Shown here: positions 34,805 through 46,867 of the stretch, one piece after another
How the letters are laid out: every line of letters starts with the position of its first letter
Numbering within the stretch: the first letter of the stretch is position 1
Origin: Hericium rajendrae
Taxonomy: Eukaryota; Basidiomycota; Agaricomycetes; Russulales; Hericiaceae
Length of the DNA: 64,000 bases
Assembly (NCBI GenBank): GCA_033439255.1
Contig: CM065882.1
Location: forward strand, 2,232,001-2,296,000
Reading direction: 5' to 3'
The notes under the pieces: model-generated
What the model was told of the DNA's origin: nothing
Database searches by the model: none
The model's input: only the letters and a program-made list of their open reading frames with translations
Position numbers and translations under genes: made by a program

Positions 34805-37800
34805 TCATGGGGCCGATGCAGCCTCGAGCTCCTCCAACGCCGGCAGCGGCGTCTCCTCCACCTTCCGCCCATGCACGCGCAGCCGGTACAGACACGTAAA
34901 CTCCTTCCGCCCCCAGTTATTCTTGATCCGCAGCACGACGACCCCAAAGTCGATCCCGAGGTCGCGGATCTCCTGCTCGACGGGAAACGTCTGCACATTG
35001 TGCGGCGCATGCACGTCGTACGAGAACGACGCGATGCGCACGTACTGCGGCGAGCGCGGCAGCGTCCGCGGGTACTCCTCGCCATCCTCGACAAACTCCA
35101 GCCCCATCGCCTCCGCCTCCTGCCGCGCGATCGTGCGCCGCCGCTCCTGCTCGGCGCGCCACTCTCTCACCTTCTCGATGTTCTGCTGGCCCTCGACCAG
35201 GCCCCAGAGCTCCATGTCCCGAGGCGCGGAGCGCATATCCCATGCGACCTCCGGCGCGACGTGGTCGATCGTGACCTCGTCGATGTACACAGGCAACGCG
35301 AGCTGCACGCCCAGCTGGCCCTCTGATCCCGCAAATGGCCAGCAATGGCCGTTATGCGTTTCGTGATGGAGCGCCGTGATCGGGGGCCGACCGATAGCGT
35401 AGCCATTGCCCGTGAGGTACCCAAGCATCTGCATCCGGAAGTTGTCTGGACGCAGTTCAAGGGTCGGCGACGTGAGGGTTGGCACAACCTGGGCGCCAGT
35501 TGAGTGCATCGCAAAGTCTGGCTTAGCGAGGCCGTCCTTCAAGTGCATGGACATTGACGAATCGACGAGATGGCCGATGAGCGCGGTGACATCCTGGCCA
35601 TCGGCCGACTTGATCGTCACGCCCGGTGAGCTGCTGGACATCAGCTTGCTCCACCAGGCTGCGGCCGCCATTCCGCCAACCTTGGAGGTGGTCTTGCCAA
35701 GCTCCAGGGCCTCCTTGACGCCACCTTCGACGCTGCCGACACGCTCTTCGAGCGCCTCCAGCTTCGCCCTTGCATCTGCATCAGAGACAGGTCTGTCTGC
35801 GGCGCGTTGCTGTTCATCCTTGAATAGCGCCTGGAGCGCCTCCATTTCCTTGCGAACGGCCTGAAGATCCTGGCTGGCCGATGCGCGAGAAAGTGTCTCA
35901 GCCTCGATCGCGCGGGTGCTCTCCTTCTGCACCCTGACTCCAGCGCACCAAGCCGGCCGACAAGTTCTGATCGCTACTGCGAGAATCGAGGTCGTGCGAG
36001 GCCTTCGTGCGCTGTGAGTCAGCGAAAGACCCGCAAGGGCATTCTCCAGAGCTTGTAGCCGTGCGGACAGCTCCGCCATATCCGCAGCAGGAACGTCAGG
36101 TGCTTGGTACGGTGCACGTGATCGCGCAGGAAGGGGGAGAGAGGGAATGAAGTTCGCCAGATTCCGGTCTTGAATAGCCAGCCACCCGACGTATACAACG
36201 GCAGCCGCGACGACGTATTTGAGCAATGTGATTATGGGTCCGGGATTTGCTCGCATTATGAATCGCGCCGGTTGGTTGAAGAGGACATTGATGGTCACAC
36301 CGAAGGCCCGACCAACCACGGCCAGAACGAACAGGATGCATTGGAAGAAGAACCCCAGTATGCCGGCGACAAGGCGATATCCAATGTTCACCAGCCGGCC
36401 TAAGAGGCCACCGACCGAGAACAAGGAGGAAGATGTATGTTCTCGCTCTTGCTCGTCCAAAAGCGGAGGCTGCTCTTCTTCGGCTTCCGATATTGACGTC
36501 AACCCTTGTTCGGCATCTTCCAGCGATGTGTCGCCAATGGGCTGCTGATACTCTGTGTGCGGTTCTGGAGGTATGGATCCGCGGGACACAGATGCTCGGG
36601 ACACTGGTGGAACCGAGGTACGGGTGACGGACTGTCGGGAACGCTGCAGTTTGTATGTCAGTATATAAGACGGAAAACTATAGGAGAACATCAGGTACCT
36701 GTTCGCTAACATGTCCCTCGCTGCCACTATCCTCGTCTGCCTCCTCCCCTTCGCCTTTCGGACCCTTCCTCCGTCTCCTACGTTTGTCGTAACTCGTTAC
36801 AGGCAGCGTCAATAATGGCCCGCCCACAGAGTTCTTTTTCGACTTCCTCCTGCGGACCTTTCTCTCGCCATCCGAGAAATCCTCATCGTCGTCATCGAGA
36901 TCCGAATCCGTTGGGCGATATGCCTTGTTGTCTACCGACATGCGATTGCGCTTGTGGCTTGTGTTCGCTCGACGGTTGGCCTGGTACTCGCGCTCCTCGG
37001 CCTCGTAGTCGTACGACCCATCCTGGCCGTTCGCGTGCTGATCTGAAGGACCTGCTGCCTCGGGCTCCTGCGACCGCTGTCGGAGGTAGAACGCTGTGCG
37101 CTTCGCCATATCGACGACGGACTCGAACGGACTCTTGCCCCGCCCGTTGGCAGCAGCGCGATCTTCGACTCGCTCTTCTTCCGAATCCGGCACGGTGTTG
37201 ACGGACTGGGTCTTGGCCAGCGGCTGTCGCGATGCGCCCGTAGAGCGCGCTGGAGGTGCGAGACGGTTGGGAGGAGCGCCCAATCGGCGGACGGTCGTCG
37301 ACTGGGTCTCCTTCTCGTACTCAACGGAGGTGCTCCGCGGTACATTGTTGATACTTCGTGAGCCAGAGGCCCACGAATCGTTGGGATTGGAAGCCGTCAT
37401 GTCTTGCGACGAGGTGGCGGCTTGGTAGAATGCGTTAGCGATCTGCACGGACGTATCCTTGACAGACCACTTGGTGGGGTTCGGTGGGGATGTGATGGTG
37501 CGAGGGCCGAGATCGGCAGCTTTGCCCGTTTGCTCGCGCTGTTTCAGGCGAGCGAAGCGGACGAGGGCGGTATCTTCACGGCTGTTGTCCGTGTCGTTGT
37601 CGTCGTGTGCGGTATCGAGTTGGGTATCGTGCGATGCGGTAGATAAGTGTTTGGGTGGGGAACGTGTAGCAAGCGTGGGTGCCCTAGGAGGCGGTGAGAT
37701 AAACGTTGTGATGGAGATGCCACGCGAATCGACGTACCCGTAAGCGTAGGATGCAGGAATGGAGCGCTCTGCTTTCGGAGGAGAGTTTGGAGGGCGCGTC

Positions 37801-37889
37801 TGATGAGGATGGTTCGGATTTGGTCGGTTAAGAAATGTACGGTGATCGAGACGTCTGCCTTGACCTAAAGGTGTGCCCGAGAATGACAT
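34805..37889 (-). CDS. SUN-domain nuclear envelope protein (Sad1-type)
   Basis: Inner nuclear membrane half of the LINC bridge that couples chromatin or centrosomes to the cytoskeleton. Exon 1 (37889 to about 36700) encodes a disordered basic nucleoplasmic region with DLDDDDEDFSDGERKVRRRKS and PSDQHANGQDG. A 55 bp intron joins it to exon 2. Exon 2 has two hydrophobic segments (VAGILGFFFQCILFVLAVVG and LKYVVAAAVVYVGWLAI), a lumenal coiled coil (MAELSARLQALENAL, AKLEALEERVGSVEGGV), then the SUN domain. The SUN domain runs from SPTLELRPDNFRM through GHCWPFAGSEGQLGVQL and VYIDEVTIDHVAP to RVHGRKVEETPLP. About 1000 residues, longer than yeast Mps3 because of the N-terminus. No frameshift was seen. 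Confidence 0.92.
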
Positions 37890-39031
37890 GTACGGGACGC
37901 ACGTTAGCAGGAAGATGATGCACGCGAAGTCGAGAGAAGAAGCAAGTCAAGCCTCGCGGCCGTCGCGTTTATGAGGCGTGCAGCTCCGCGTGAACAATCC
38001 GTGGCCTTTTTTGTTTACATCGTGTTTGGCTTTCAGGACAATGGGCGCTCTCCGCAACAATGCACGTCTGCGACAATGTCCCATTCATTTGCCCCCATCT
38101 GGTATGCAGCTTTGAGACCACCAGCACCTCTGGCACTATTGTCAGAATCCACGCCAGCCCACGCCCCGTTGCTAGGCAGACGATGCTAACAACGATCTCC
38201 ATAAACGGCAATCCCAAGCGAACCGAAGCGAGCGTTTCGACGACAACAAGATATCAGTCGCTGCAGCGCTCCCTTCGCTGCGATCTCGCGGAAACGGTTC
38301 GTACATATGTGAGTGGGATGGTGCTGAAATACATGCATATAATAGCCACCAAAATTGAGGCGGCCTGAGACTCGTGCTTGTGGCCACGCTCGTGAGCCCC
38401 GCTCAGTATTTCTTTTTACCAGCCCCCCAGATAGATGTGCCACCATTGTCTGCACTCTCACAGGGAAATCTTTGTTCTAGTCCGCAGTGCATCTTGAATA
38501 TCCAATGTGTCGGTCCTCATTCTCAGAGGTTCGTGGATATTCTTCTCTCCTCTGCCTACTAATTCATGGGCGATAGAGTTGAATAGGCGAGTGGTCCCCT
38601 GAATCTGGCTCCCATACCATTGAAGAGGCTAGCTGGAGCTCCGCCTTCTAGCTAGAATCGCAAAAGCAGACATATGCCCCGCAGCCCTCGCTCACAATTG
38701 TAACTGTCGGTAAGCTTGAAAATGTGCGCCTTACCTATTGTCGATGCACTTGGATTGGACATTAAGTCCGAGCGAATTCAGCTCAACCATCACTTTCGAG
38801 GAGCAACCATCGACTACGAACTTCAGGGAGTCTCATAGAGCACGATCATCGCAAACATGGCATGAAGTCATATAATAGCAGAATCTAAGGTAGTTCATTT
38901 CAGCTCAGAGATAGGTCTGCTCAAATACAAGAACAATACATCCAGAAAACCCTGTGAATCGTGACCTACCATGCGGAGGCCAACCACTTTCTCACAGGCT
39001 CAGGGCACCTGAGCCCTGCCGGCACTTCCGT
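37890..39031. other. Intergenic region containing a duplicated 3' flank
   Basis: 1.14 kb without a gene. The last 160 bp (from about 38870) are homologous to 41400-41596, the 3' flank of the Hsp70-like gene. Confidence 0.6.
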
Positions 39032-39060
39032 CTATTTCTTCCCTTTGCCTTTTTTCGCTT
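38870..39060. repeat. Segmental duplication of 41400-41620 (3' end plus flank)
   Basis: Shared blocks include GGCATGAAGTC, ATCATATAAT/GTCATATAAT, ACAAGAA.AAT.CATCCAGA, GCGGAGGCCAACCAC and the coding end GTCTATTTCTTCCC. Order and orientation are the same, so the end of BTB copy 2 and the end of the Hsp70-like gene, with their downstream DNA, come from one source. Confidence 0.75.
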
Positions 39061-40333
39061 TCGGTTTCTTCCCTTTGCCTCCTCCGCCTCCGTAGAGATC
39101 GTCCGTTTCATCTTCTTTGCCATCATCGTCATCGACGCCGCCGCGGCTCTCCTCTTCAGCCGGCGTATCGATCGCCGAAGCCACGTGAGAAGCAATGATG
39201 CTAGTCGTCGATCCAGCCGCCGCGTTGGCAGTCGTAGTATCGAGCCTCAACCGCTCCTTCACCATCTCATTCCCATCCTCGCAGTCGGTATCACGCCCAC
39301 CACCCAATCCTCCTGAACCATGACCTTTGTCAGATCCGGCAGCTTCAAGTTGTCGAGCATAAAAAACTGCCTCAGGCTCAGCGGCAAGTGTGGTCTCCTC
39401 TAAGCTTTCCAGGTTGGGCGTAGTGGCTCCCGCGGGCGTGAATATCTCGAAGGAAATAAGACCGTGATCTGCAATATCTGGTGATCGCAAGCAAGCTTCC
39501 ACCCCCGTATAGATCTCGTCGGCTGTCGTCTTGGTTGGACAAGCAGACAGGCTCTCCCTGAGGAAAGCCACGAGTACGGTATCATCTATACCCAGCCGAT
39601 GTCCCTCGGCCCTGGTCAAAGGCTGGGATCTCTGGCACATGTCGACGAACGCTGGGACAAGCCACGCGTCGCCGCGGTCGCGATATGTCCGACCGAGAAC
39701 AATCTTGTCAACGGGCGATGCGATCGAGTCCAGGTGCGAGATGGCGAGCTCTCGGATTGATGAAAAAGACCATTGGGTCGCAAGGCGAAGAATGGATGAC
39801 CATTCTTCGACTGTTTTGATCTCGCACTCATTAAATTTCCTGAAGAAAAAAAACGACTCGTTAGTGATATGCTGCTCTTGACTGTATACCACTTACAATG
39901 GGTAGAGAATGCATAGAAGCGCGTCGAACTCGGCACTTTGGACATCTTTCAAAAGAAATGGCTTTAATAAGGCGGCAGAAGGGTCACGGGCCTCGCCTGC
40001 TGAGGTCGACCTGTTGTTGACGAGATCGCTGAAAAAAGACGAATCTCGACAGAAGAAATAGCGATGGACGTTGTAGAGCACGTTCTGCACCTGCAAGATG
40101 TCGTCTGTCAAGGATATGGCTGATATTTACACTGCACGATGTACCTACCGCGAAGGTAATATTTCCGTCATCGAAGTAAAAGCGTTCGTGCCTTTGTAGG
40201 TAGATGAGGATTCGGGGGATCGAGTGGGACTGCTCTGCTGAGAACCGGTCGGGTTGACCGATCGCCAATCGAATCTTGTGTCACCGGCGGTGTTGCTGAG
40301 CTTGGACAGAGGTGAAGTCAAGGTAGGCGTCAT
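39032..40333 (-). CDS. BTB/POZ protein with basic tail (copy 2)
   Basis: The start at 40333 (MTPTLTSPLSKLSNTAG) leads to a BTB domain: RHERFYFDDGNITFA, VQNVLYNVHRYFFCRDSSFF, FLLKDVQSAEFDALLCILYP, then FNECEIKTVEEWSSIL and PVDKIVLGRTYRDRG. Two introns lie at the same places as in copy 1. One A is missing near 40185 (TACAAA-AGGCAC). The C-terminal part is short and lacks the GW repeats, but it keeps the outer ends of the tail: SAIDTPAEEE and the basic end KGKKPKAKKGKGKK. These match the end of the Hsp70-like gene. About 390 residues. It is tail-to-head with the Hsp70-like gene, 1.26 kb away. Confidence 0.78.
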
Positions 40334-41596
40334 TTTAATTTGGTGCACGTTGGATCAGTCGGCGATAGTCCGTGTTCGCGGAGAAGACGGAGACGAGTCT
40401 GCGAAGTGATCACGGAATTCTTCACTGTTTAGTTCAGAAAAGTAGCTAGAAAGAAAGCGACGGCGATACTGCAGAACTGTTCAGCGCTCCATGTTGTAAA
40501 TCATGGGTAAGTACTTACGGGACGTTGTGGGTTAGCTTCTTGCTGAGGGGAAGAGACTAGCGTCCAGGATATACTCATCTTGTATCTTGTATCCTTTTCA
40601 TAGCTGCGCGCCTCGTGGTGACTGCGGACCAAGCAGTTTCAGAAGGCGTAGACCAGATACCTTTGAAGGGTGGGCTTCTGTGAAAGCGAGGCCTTCCTAC
40701 ACCTATAGAGAAGGCGTCAAGACCTGTCCATGGTCCGCCTCGTGAACGACGCGTGCCCATCCCTACGAAGACTTGGAGGACCTGGAAGCGCGGACAGCCT
40801 AGGCGAAGGAGGGCGTCGTGTCGGCAAAACATAAGTAGTCGGATGAGATGGCTGCCTACAATGCGTTAAAGCAACTTAGGCCGAAACTTCGACAGCATAG
40901 GCAACAGCTTCAGATAATAATATTTTATAGCACCTGTGCGTTAAATTTAAGTAGCCTCCAGGCAAGTCAAGGCAGAAAAGACAAGTACCTTACTCCACCT
41001 TCGTACCCCAGGATCATTGAAGAAGTGTTTGGAGGTGCATGATAGTCACTACTCGAATTGAAATCAAGCCAATAACTGGCATGATCTTTGACCTCTTCAG
41101 ACAACAAGCGTACTAAAGCTGGCCCATGTGCGCATGGCCATAAGTACTTCAAGTTATAGTAGGTGTCGAAAGTTGTAATGATAGCCATAGCGATCAGCGA
41201 ATACTAGAGAAGCGAGTTCGACATGATGAAGGAAGAGGAACTCGCAGAATCGTGAACGCGTGGTGACACCAGCCGACTGTCAATGAAGCTCATGGCACCG
41301 CACGCGAGGCACTGCTCGACTCCGAGTCTGTGATTAACGGAATTTACAGCACTTATCATCTTGTCTTGAAAAACATCTCCCGAATCTAGGACCAAATCTT
41401 CGAGAACAAGGCATGAAGTCGTAAAATCATATAATCTGAGGTAGTAAACAAAAAAAGTATGCTATATCGAGCGTAGAGATATAATCTGCTAGAGTACAAG
41501 AAAAATCCATCCAGAAGAGTGGATCGTAACCTGCCACGCGGAGGCCAACCACCTTCCCGCGAGCAGAGGGTATTTGAGTCTCCTCGAGACCTCCAT
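40334..41596. other. Intergenic region between BTB copy 2 and the Hsp70-like gene
   Basis: 1.26 kb. No convincing gene. The right 200 bp (from 41400) is the second copy of the duplicated 3' flank. Confidence 0.5.
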
Positions 41597-44500
41597 CTAT
41601 TTCTTCCCCTTCCCCTTTTCGCTTTCCCTTTCTTGCCTTTGCCCCCCTGCTTGTTGTCCTTGGATTCCTCCTTCTCCTCTTCCTTGGCATCATCGTCTCC
41701 ACCACCGGCCTCCTCTTCAGCTGGCGTGTCGACCGCCGAGGGCAGCTGAGAAGCACCGGTACCAGTCGTCGGTCCAGCGGATGCATCAGTCGCAGTATCA
41801 AGTTTCAAATGCTCCTTCGTCTTCCCCTTCGTATCCTCGCCAGTGGTGACGACCTCTGCCGCACCCGCCTCTCCCACCTCTCCCTCTGCCGACGCATCCG
41901 GTGCAGCATCACCATCCGCAGGAGTAGCATCTGTCGGCGGTGCCTCTGCAGCAGCCTCAGTGGTCGCCGGCACAGCCTCTGCGTGGTTCGTTTGGACGGT
42001 GTCCAGCTCAAGCAGGTCACCCGACGACTTGTTCTGATCCGAGTCACCGCCCCACCCACCGCCGCCCCATCCTCCTGAGCCCCACCCTTTGTTAGCCCCA
42101 GTACTGTTGTTTTCACTCGCCTCGGGCTTCGCCTCGGACTTGTCCAACAAGTTCCATGAATCCGCGTCCTTGTTCTCCTCCGCACCTCCAGTTGATCCCC
42201 ACCCGGCGGCAGTGCCCGCCGATCCCCATCCACCGGCAGCGGCCGGTGCCTTGCTTTGGCTTCCCCATCCCGTGGCGCCCTTCGTCGCTGACGATCCCGT
42301 TGATCCCCACCCTGCTGTCTTCGCTGGAGAAGCCCATCCACCCGCAGCGCTGGGAGCGGCAGCTGGTGTCTTTGTGCTTCCACCCCATCCACCCGCGGCG
42401 CTGGGAGCGGCAGCTGGCGCCTTCGCGCCTCCGCCCCATCCTCCCCACCCAGAGGCCACTTTGCCTGCGGTACCAAGGAGTCCCGAAAACGAGCTGGTGA
42501 GAGACTCGCCCGTGGCAGGTGCATCGAGCATGCCGCCTGGGGGCGTCGCCTCCCTCGTCTCCTGCGCAGGCGCAGAGTCAGCCTCTGTGCTCGCGGAGAT
42601 TTCTGGCGCTGCTGGTGCAGGCGCCTCTGACGATGTTGTCGCAGCGTCCACCACATGAGCAATGGGCTCAGCAGCAGGCGGTGAAGGCGGAGGTGGGGCG
42701 TCTGCAGTGACAGCCGGCGCCGTCGTCTCAGCAGCTGGAACTGGTTCGGTAGGAGCGGGAGCATGGGGCTCAGTGACAGGTGTGGTCTCTTCTTCCTTAG
42801 GCGGCTCAGCTGCAGGCTCGGGCACAGGCTCGCTGGTGATAGCCTCTGCAGGTGCAGGAGGCGCCTCGGGTGGAACATAGGGCGAGGGAACCAAGTCCTC
42901 TGGCTTCGGTGTTGCGGTCCCCTTGGGCGTCCCGATCTTGCTGGCGGCCTTGCTGGCGGCCTTGCTCGCAGCCCTGGTGGCGGCCTTCGACATCTTGGGC
43001 GTGCCCTTCGCCGGGGTAGCCGCAGGCGTCACGCCCTTCGCGGTGGCCGCGGCAGATGTGCTGTCGGCTTCAGCTTGCGCAGGGGCGTTGATGGCTTCGG
43101 CGTGCTGGAACCAGCGTCGGCCGGCGCGGCAGGGGAGCTTCGACGACCTGAGGAACAGCGGGCTCCGGCGGCGCCGTCGGGGCTTTCGAGGTTGCCTTCG
43201 GCGTCGGCGCCTTTGACGCTGCCTTCGGCGTCACAACGGCTGGAGGAGGCGGGGGCGAATGGTCCCGCGCGAAGGGCGCGACCTCCGATGGAGGTGTGCA
43301 GAGCGCGCAGTCCCAGGCAGCATGGAAGCGACACCACCTGGCTTGGGCATGCCGATTCCTCGTGGCGAGGCGACGGCCTCGGGGATGCCGCTCCTCCGTG
43401 TGGGTGCGCCTGCAGGATGAGGTGATCGAGTAGTTAACGCAACGGTCTCCCTTTCGCGCGGCGGCGACCCACCGGCTCGCGGAGTTGCTGCCTTTGGCGT
43501 TTTCGGGTGCGGGACTTCGAGCACGGTCGCAAGCGAATTCTGGAACGCCTCGCGGAAGCCTGCAGGAGGCTCAAGCGGTGAAGCGGCGACAGATGCGTTT
43601 GCAGATGCAGCAGTCGACGATTCTGTGCCCCATACCGAGGTCAAAGCATCTGCTAGCCGTCCAGAGCCGCTGCGTCGCGAAGATGAAGAATCACTAGGTG
43701 TTATTGGACCAGGCAGGTCGAACGACCCTGGAATGCCCCGAGACACAGGCCGCGAAGCACCGCTGCTGCTATGACTGTTGATCAGACTCTCTCTCTGCTT
43801 CCCTTTCTCCCGCCTCTCCATCTCTGGGGGCGACGGAACCTTCGAAGAGCGTTGGGATCGCAGAAGCTCGCTCCTCGACTCGTCGTTAGGGACATCAAGG
43901 AAGACTTTCTCGGCAACAGGTAGCTGTACCTCTCGAGGCTGAACAGGGCCTGGATCACCCCGTGATGGGACCCTCGACACAGAAGCAGATGCTTGCCCAG
44001 ATCCCGCGTCGTCTTCAGTATCATCGTCATTTTCATCTTCATCTGCACGGTGTCCACTCTCGTTATATACGATCGATGCAGGTCCGCTGTGAAGGATTAG
44101 TCAGAAAAAGTGTATGCAATCTAAAGAGGATAAACTGACTATCGCGTCTTGCCCTGCATGTCATACGTAAAAATGTTATTAAAGTAGATAGACAGGGATA
44201 TATCAAATCTCTCACATTATCGACCCATTTAATCCTGGCCTTGAATTCCGTCAAGCCAAAGTGGATCTCCACGCTGAAGACAATCGTCCAGTACATCTTC
44301 CCACCTCTCCCTGGCTTCGGTTGAGCACTGCCACTCAGTGGCGACAAGTCGGCTTGAACCACGCAAAGCGTCGAGAAATCGTCCCGCCGCCTCATGATCC
44401 ACTTCGGGATCTCGCCGCTACCGCGATAGCACCAGACCTCGACTTCGAACACCGACAACGTGGACAGACTCGTGACCTCCGTGCAGTACTTCCTGCTGAA

Positions 44501-46461
44501 CACGGTTGATTCTTTGACCCGGACGCTCTGGGCACATGACCGGCGTCAGCATGACAGGTGCTGAGATTATCTATGAAAAGACCACGCACTCGTGCAAGAA
44601 TACAATCGAAGGCATCGGCCAGCAACTTGGGTCCGGATGGGAGCTCGCAGAGCCGATCCTTCCTCGCCACATGCTCCGCATCTTCTGGATCGAACTCACG
44701 GAGATACTCGACACCGTACATGAACTTCGACATGCGTGCTGAAACATGGTGATCGCAGTAGAATCCGATAGCACCGTCCGCAACCGCTTTCGAACTGACG
44801 CGGAGATTAATCGAGATGCAACGCAGGAGAAGAGATCGTAAACGTACGTTTGACTATCCGGACGGCTCACAATGATACCTAGCGGCCCAAGTCGCTCTTG
44901 AAGTTGACTAAACAACCATGGGCTAGCCGCAAATCCACCGACTAGCCATACCGACTACAACAACAAAATGAATGAAGTTCGGATTTGTAGATGAAACAAC
45001 TTACTTTGATAGGTGCACGACTTGTGTCGATCTGCGCGCGGATTGACGCGATAGCGGCTTCAACGGACGGTTCGAAGAGTCCAGCCACTTGTTCCCTGCG
45101 ATTCCTGTGTTAGTACAGAATCAGATAGAAGCAGTTGAAAAATCAAGGCACCCTGTCAATTTCAACGAACCGCCCCGAATGCCGACGCTCAGGTCCTTGT
45201 CCAAGGAGACCCAAAAGGAACGAATTGGACGTCTTTTTTGTCCCGGAACAAGCGCTTCGTCGTCTCATCGAAACGTTTCGTAATATGGTCCAGCGAGTCA
45301 GGAGTGCCGTACTTGGACTTCTGGAGCTTCTCTGAACGTAGTGGAGCCGGTGCTGAGCTCTTATCAGCTCAAAAGATAGGGGTGATCGTACCTTCGAGAA
45401 ATTCTCGAGCTCGGCGGCTCACGAATACGGATCCAGCGAATACACCTGATAGAGATAAGATCGCATCCAAAACCGGATACGGTAAGAAAATATGCACTTA
45501 CAGTCTGGAGGCGCGATTTCCTCCATGACAAGAGGCGATGTACCACGTATTGCATACGAACTGATGTCGAGTGTACCACCTCCGGCATCCGCTACGAGGA
45601 AACCATGACCTGAGGGATCCTGTGAACCAGAGGAACATCAGCTCCGCCCCAAGCATTAGAAATAGAACGCACATTGAGAACGTCCTTCGCCAGTCCGTTG
45701 AGGACACATGCGTGCAAGCTGGCCTCGCCTTCCGTAACGAAGCGTATTCGCGACTTGCCCTCATCGTTGTCAGGAATCAACCCTCCGAGCACAGCCGCAC
45801 GGCGCATCTTCGACTGTTGCGCGCCCTCCCATCCATTCGGGTGGCTCAACACAAACTGGAGATCGTTCTCCACGGCTTTCCACATCGCCGCACCGCCCGC
45901 ATGTGTATCGATAATGAAGCTCTTCGTACACCGGTAGAGGTATCCCAGGAAATCACCAAATACGCGCGTGGAGCTCTTGCCTCGTGGTAGTGGCGGCAGC
46001 TTCATGCCGTTCATCTTGAGCACCATGCTCTTCGGTCGGAGGCGCAGTTTGAAACTGCACAACGTCAGGATGAGACGTTCAGAAGTAATTCTAAGAGTGT
46101 GCGTACAGTTCTGCCCTCAACCATTCTTCATCCTCTGCGAGGTCCATGATTGCTGCACTTTCTGCCTCCGCTCCTGCAGCCATCATTTTGCCCTCCTTAT
46201 TATAATACATGATGGTTGGAATCTTGGAGTTGCCTGCGACATGCTCCTGGCCAGGGAAGCTTGCATTCGATACGAAGTCAGTGTGGGGCCACTCATGCAG
46301 TCTGAAGAAACGCGTACCGGGTGACACCATAGATTTTTGGAACCTCGTCGGGTTCCAAGATTGCGTATGATACGCCGCTGAATGTGGTCCCGACATCGAA
46401 GGCGATGACCAAGGAGCGCTTTGTGCCACTATAGGGCTTACGTGTGTCGCTGGTAAGAGTC
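41597..46461 (-). CDS. Hsp70-like (HSPA12-type) ATPase with long Gly-Trp-rich tail
   Basis: The start at 46461 gives MTLTSDTRKPYSG. ATPase motifs of the actin/Hsp70 fold are IAFDVGTTFSGVSYAIL (phosphate 1), LVADAGGGTLDISSY (phosphate 2) and FAASPWLFSQL (adenosine). SHPNGWEGAQQSKMRRA and VEIHFGLTEFKARIKW are typical of the fungal HSPA12-type group, which lacks a standard substrate-binding domain. Many short exons run to about 44050. Coding sequence then continues as a low-complexity extension of about 800 residues: acidic DENDDDTEDD, Ser/Pro-rich, Ala/Pro-rich, then about ten GW/WG motifs and a basic end. Frame changes near 43300, 43110 and 41612 are needed, the last by one A. The extension could instead be a separate gene, but I see no stop in the inferred frame or promoter between the parts. 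Confidence 0.75.
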
Positions 46462-46867
46462 ATAAACACCAAGAAGTGGACAAATCCAAACGATAGCAAG
46501 ACAATACGAGAGACGAGATGGAAAGCGATAAGGTGGAGAGGAAGAGGATGAAGGTGTGGAATGGAGGGTATATGAAGAAGTTTGCCGCGTCAGTTCATGT
46601 GTAGGCTGAAAAAGCAAGGAAGCATGTCCCGGAGAATGAAGACACGAGGCGAGGACAATACAGCTCGGAGGAAAGTTGACGTACAGCCAAACGCGCGGAT
46701 GGAGCATGGCTGATCTGCCCGTCCGCCTCGAGGCAGCTCATCCGGAAATCGACTCACACACCATGTCTGCCGCCGCACTGCTGCACACCGCTCTGTCACC
46801 CCACAGACAGCCAGAATAACCCCAAACACCATACCCGTACTGTTCTCTTTTCTGCCCCTCTGCCCGG
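46462..46867. promoter_or_regulatory. Shared upstream region of Hsp70-like and coiled-coil genes
   Basis: 406 bp between divergent starts. No TATA box is seen near the plus-strand start. Confidence 0.45.

Noticed and set aside
41809-42880. Several long plus-strand frames over the GW tail
   Set aside because: Shadows of repetitive minus-strand coding sequence; the minus-strand frame matches BTB copy 1.
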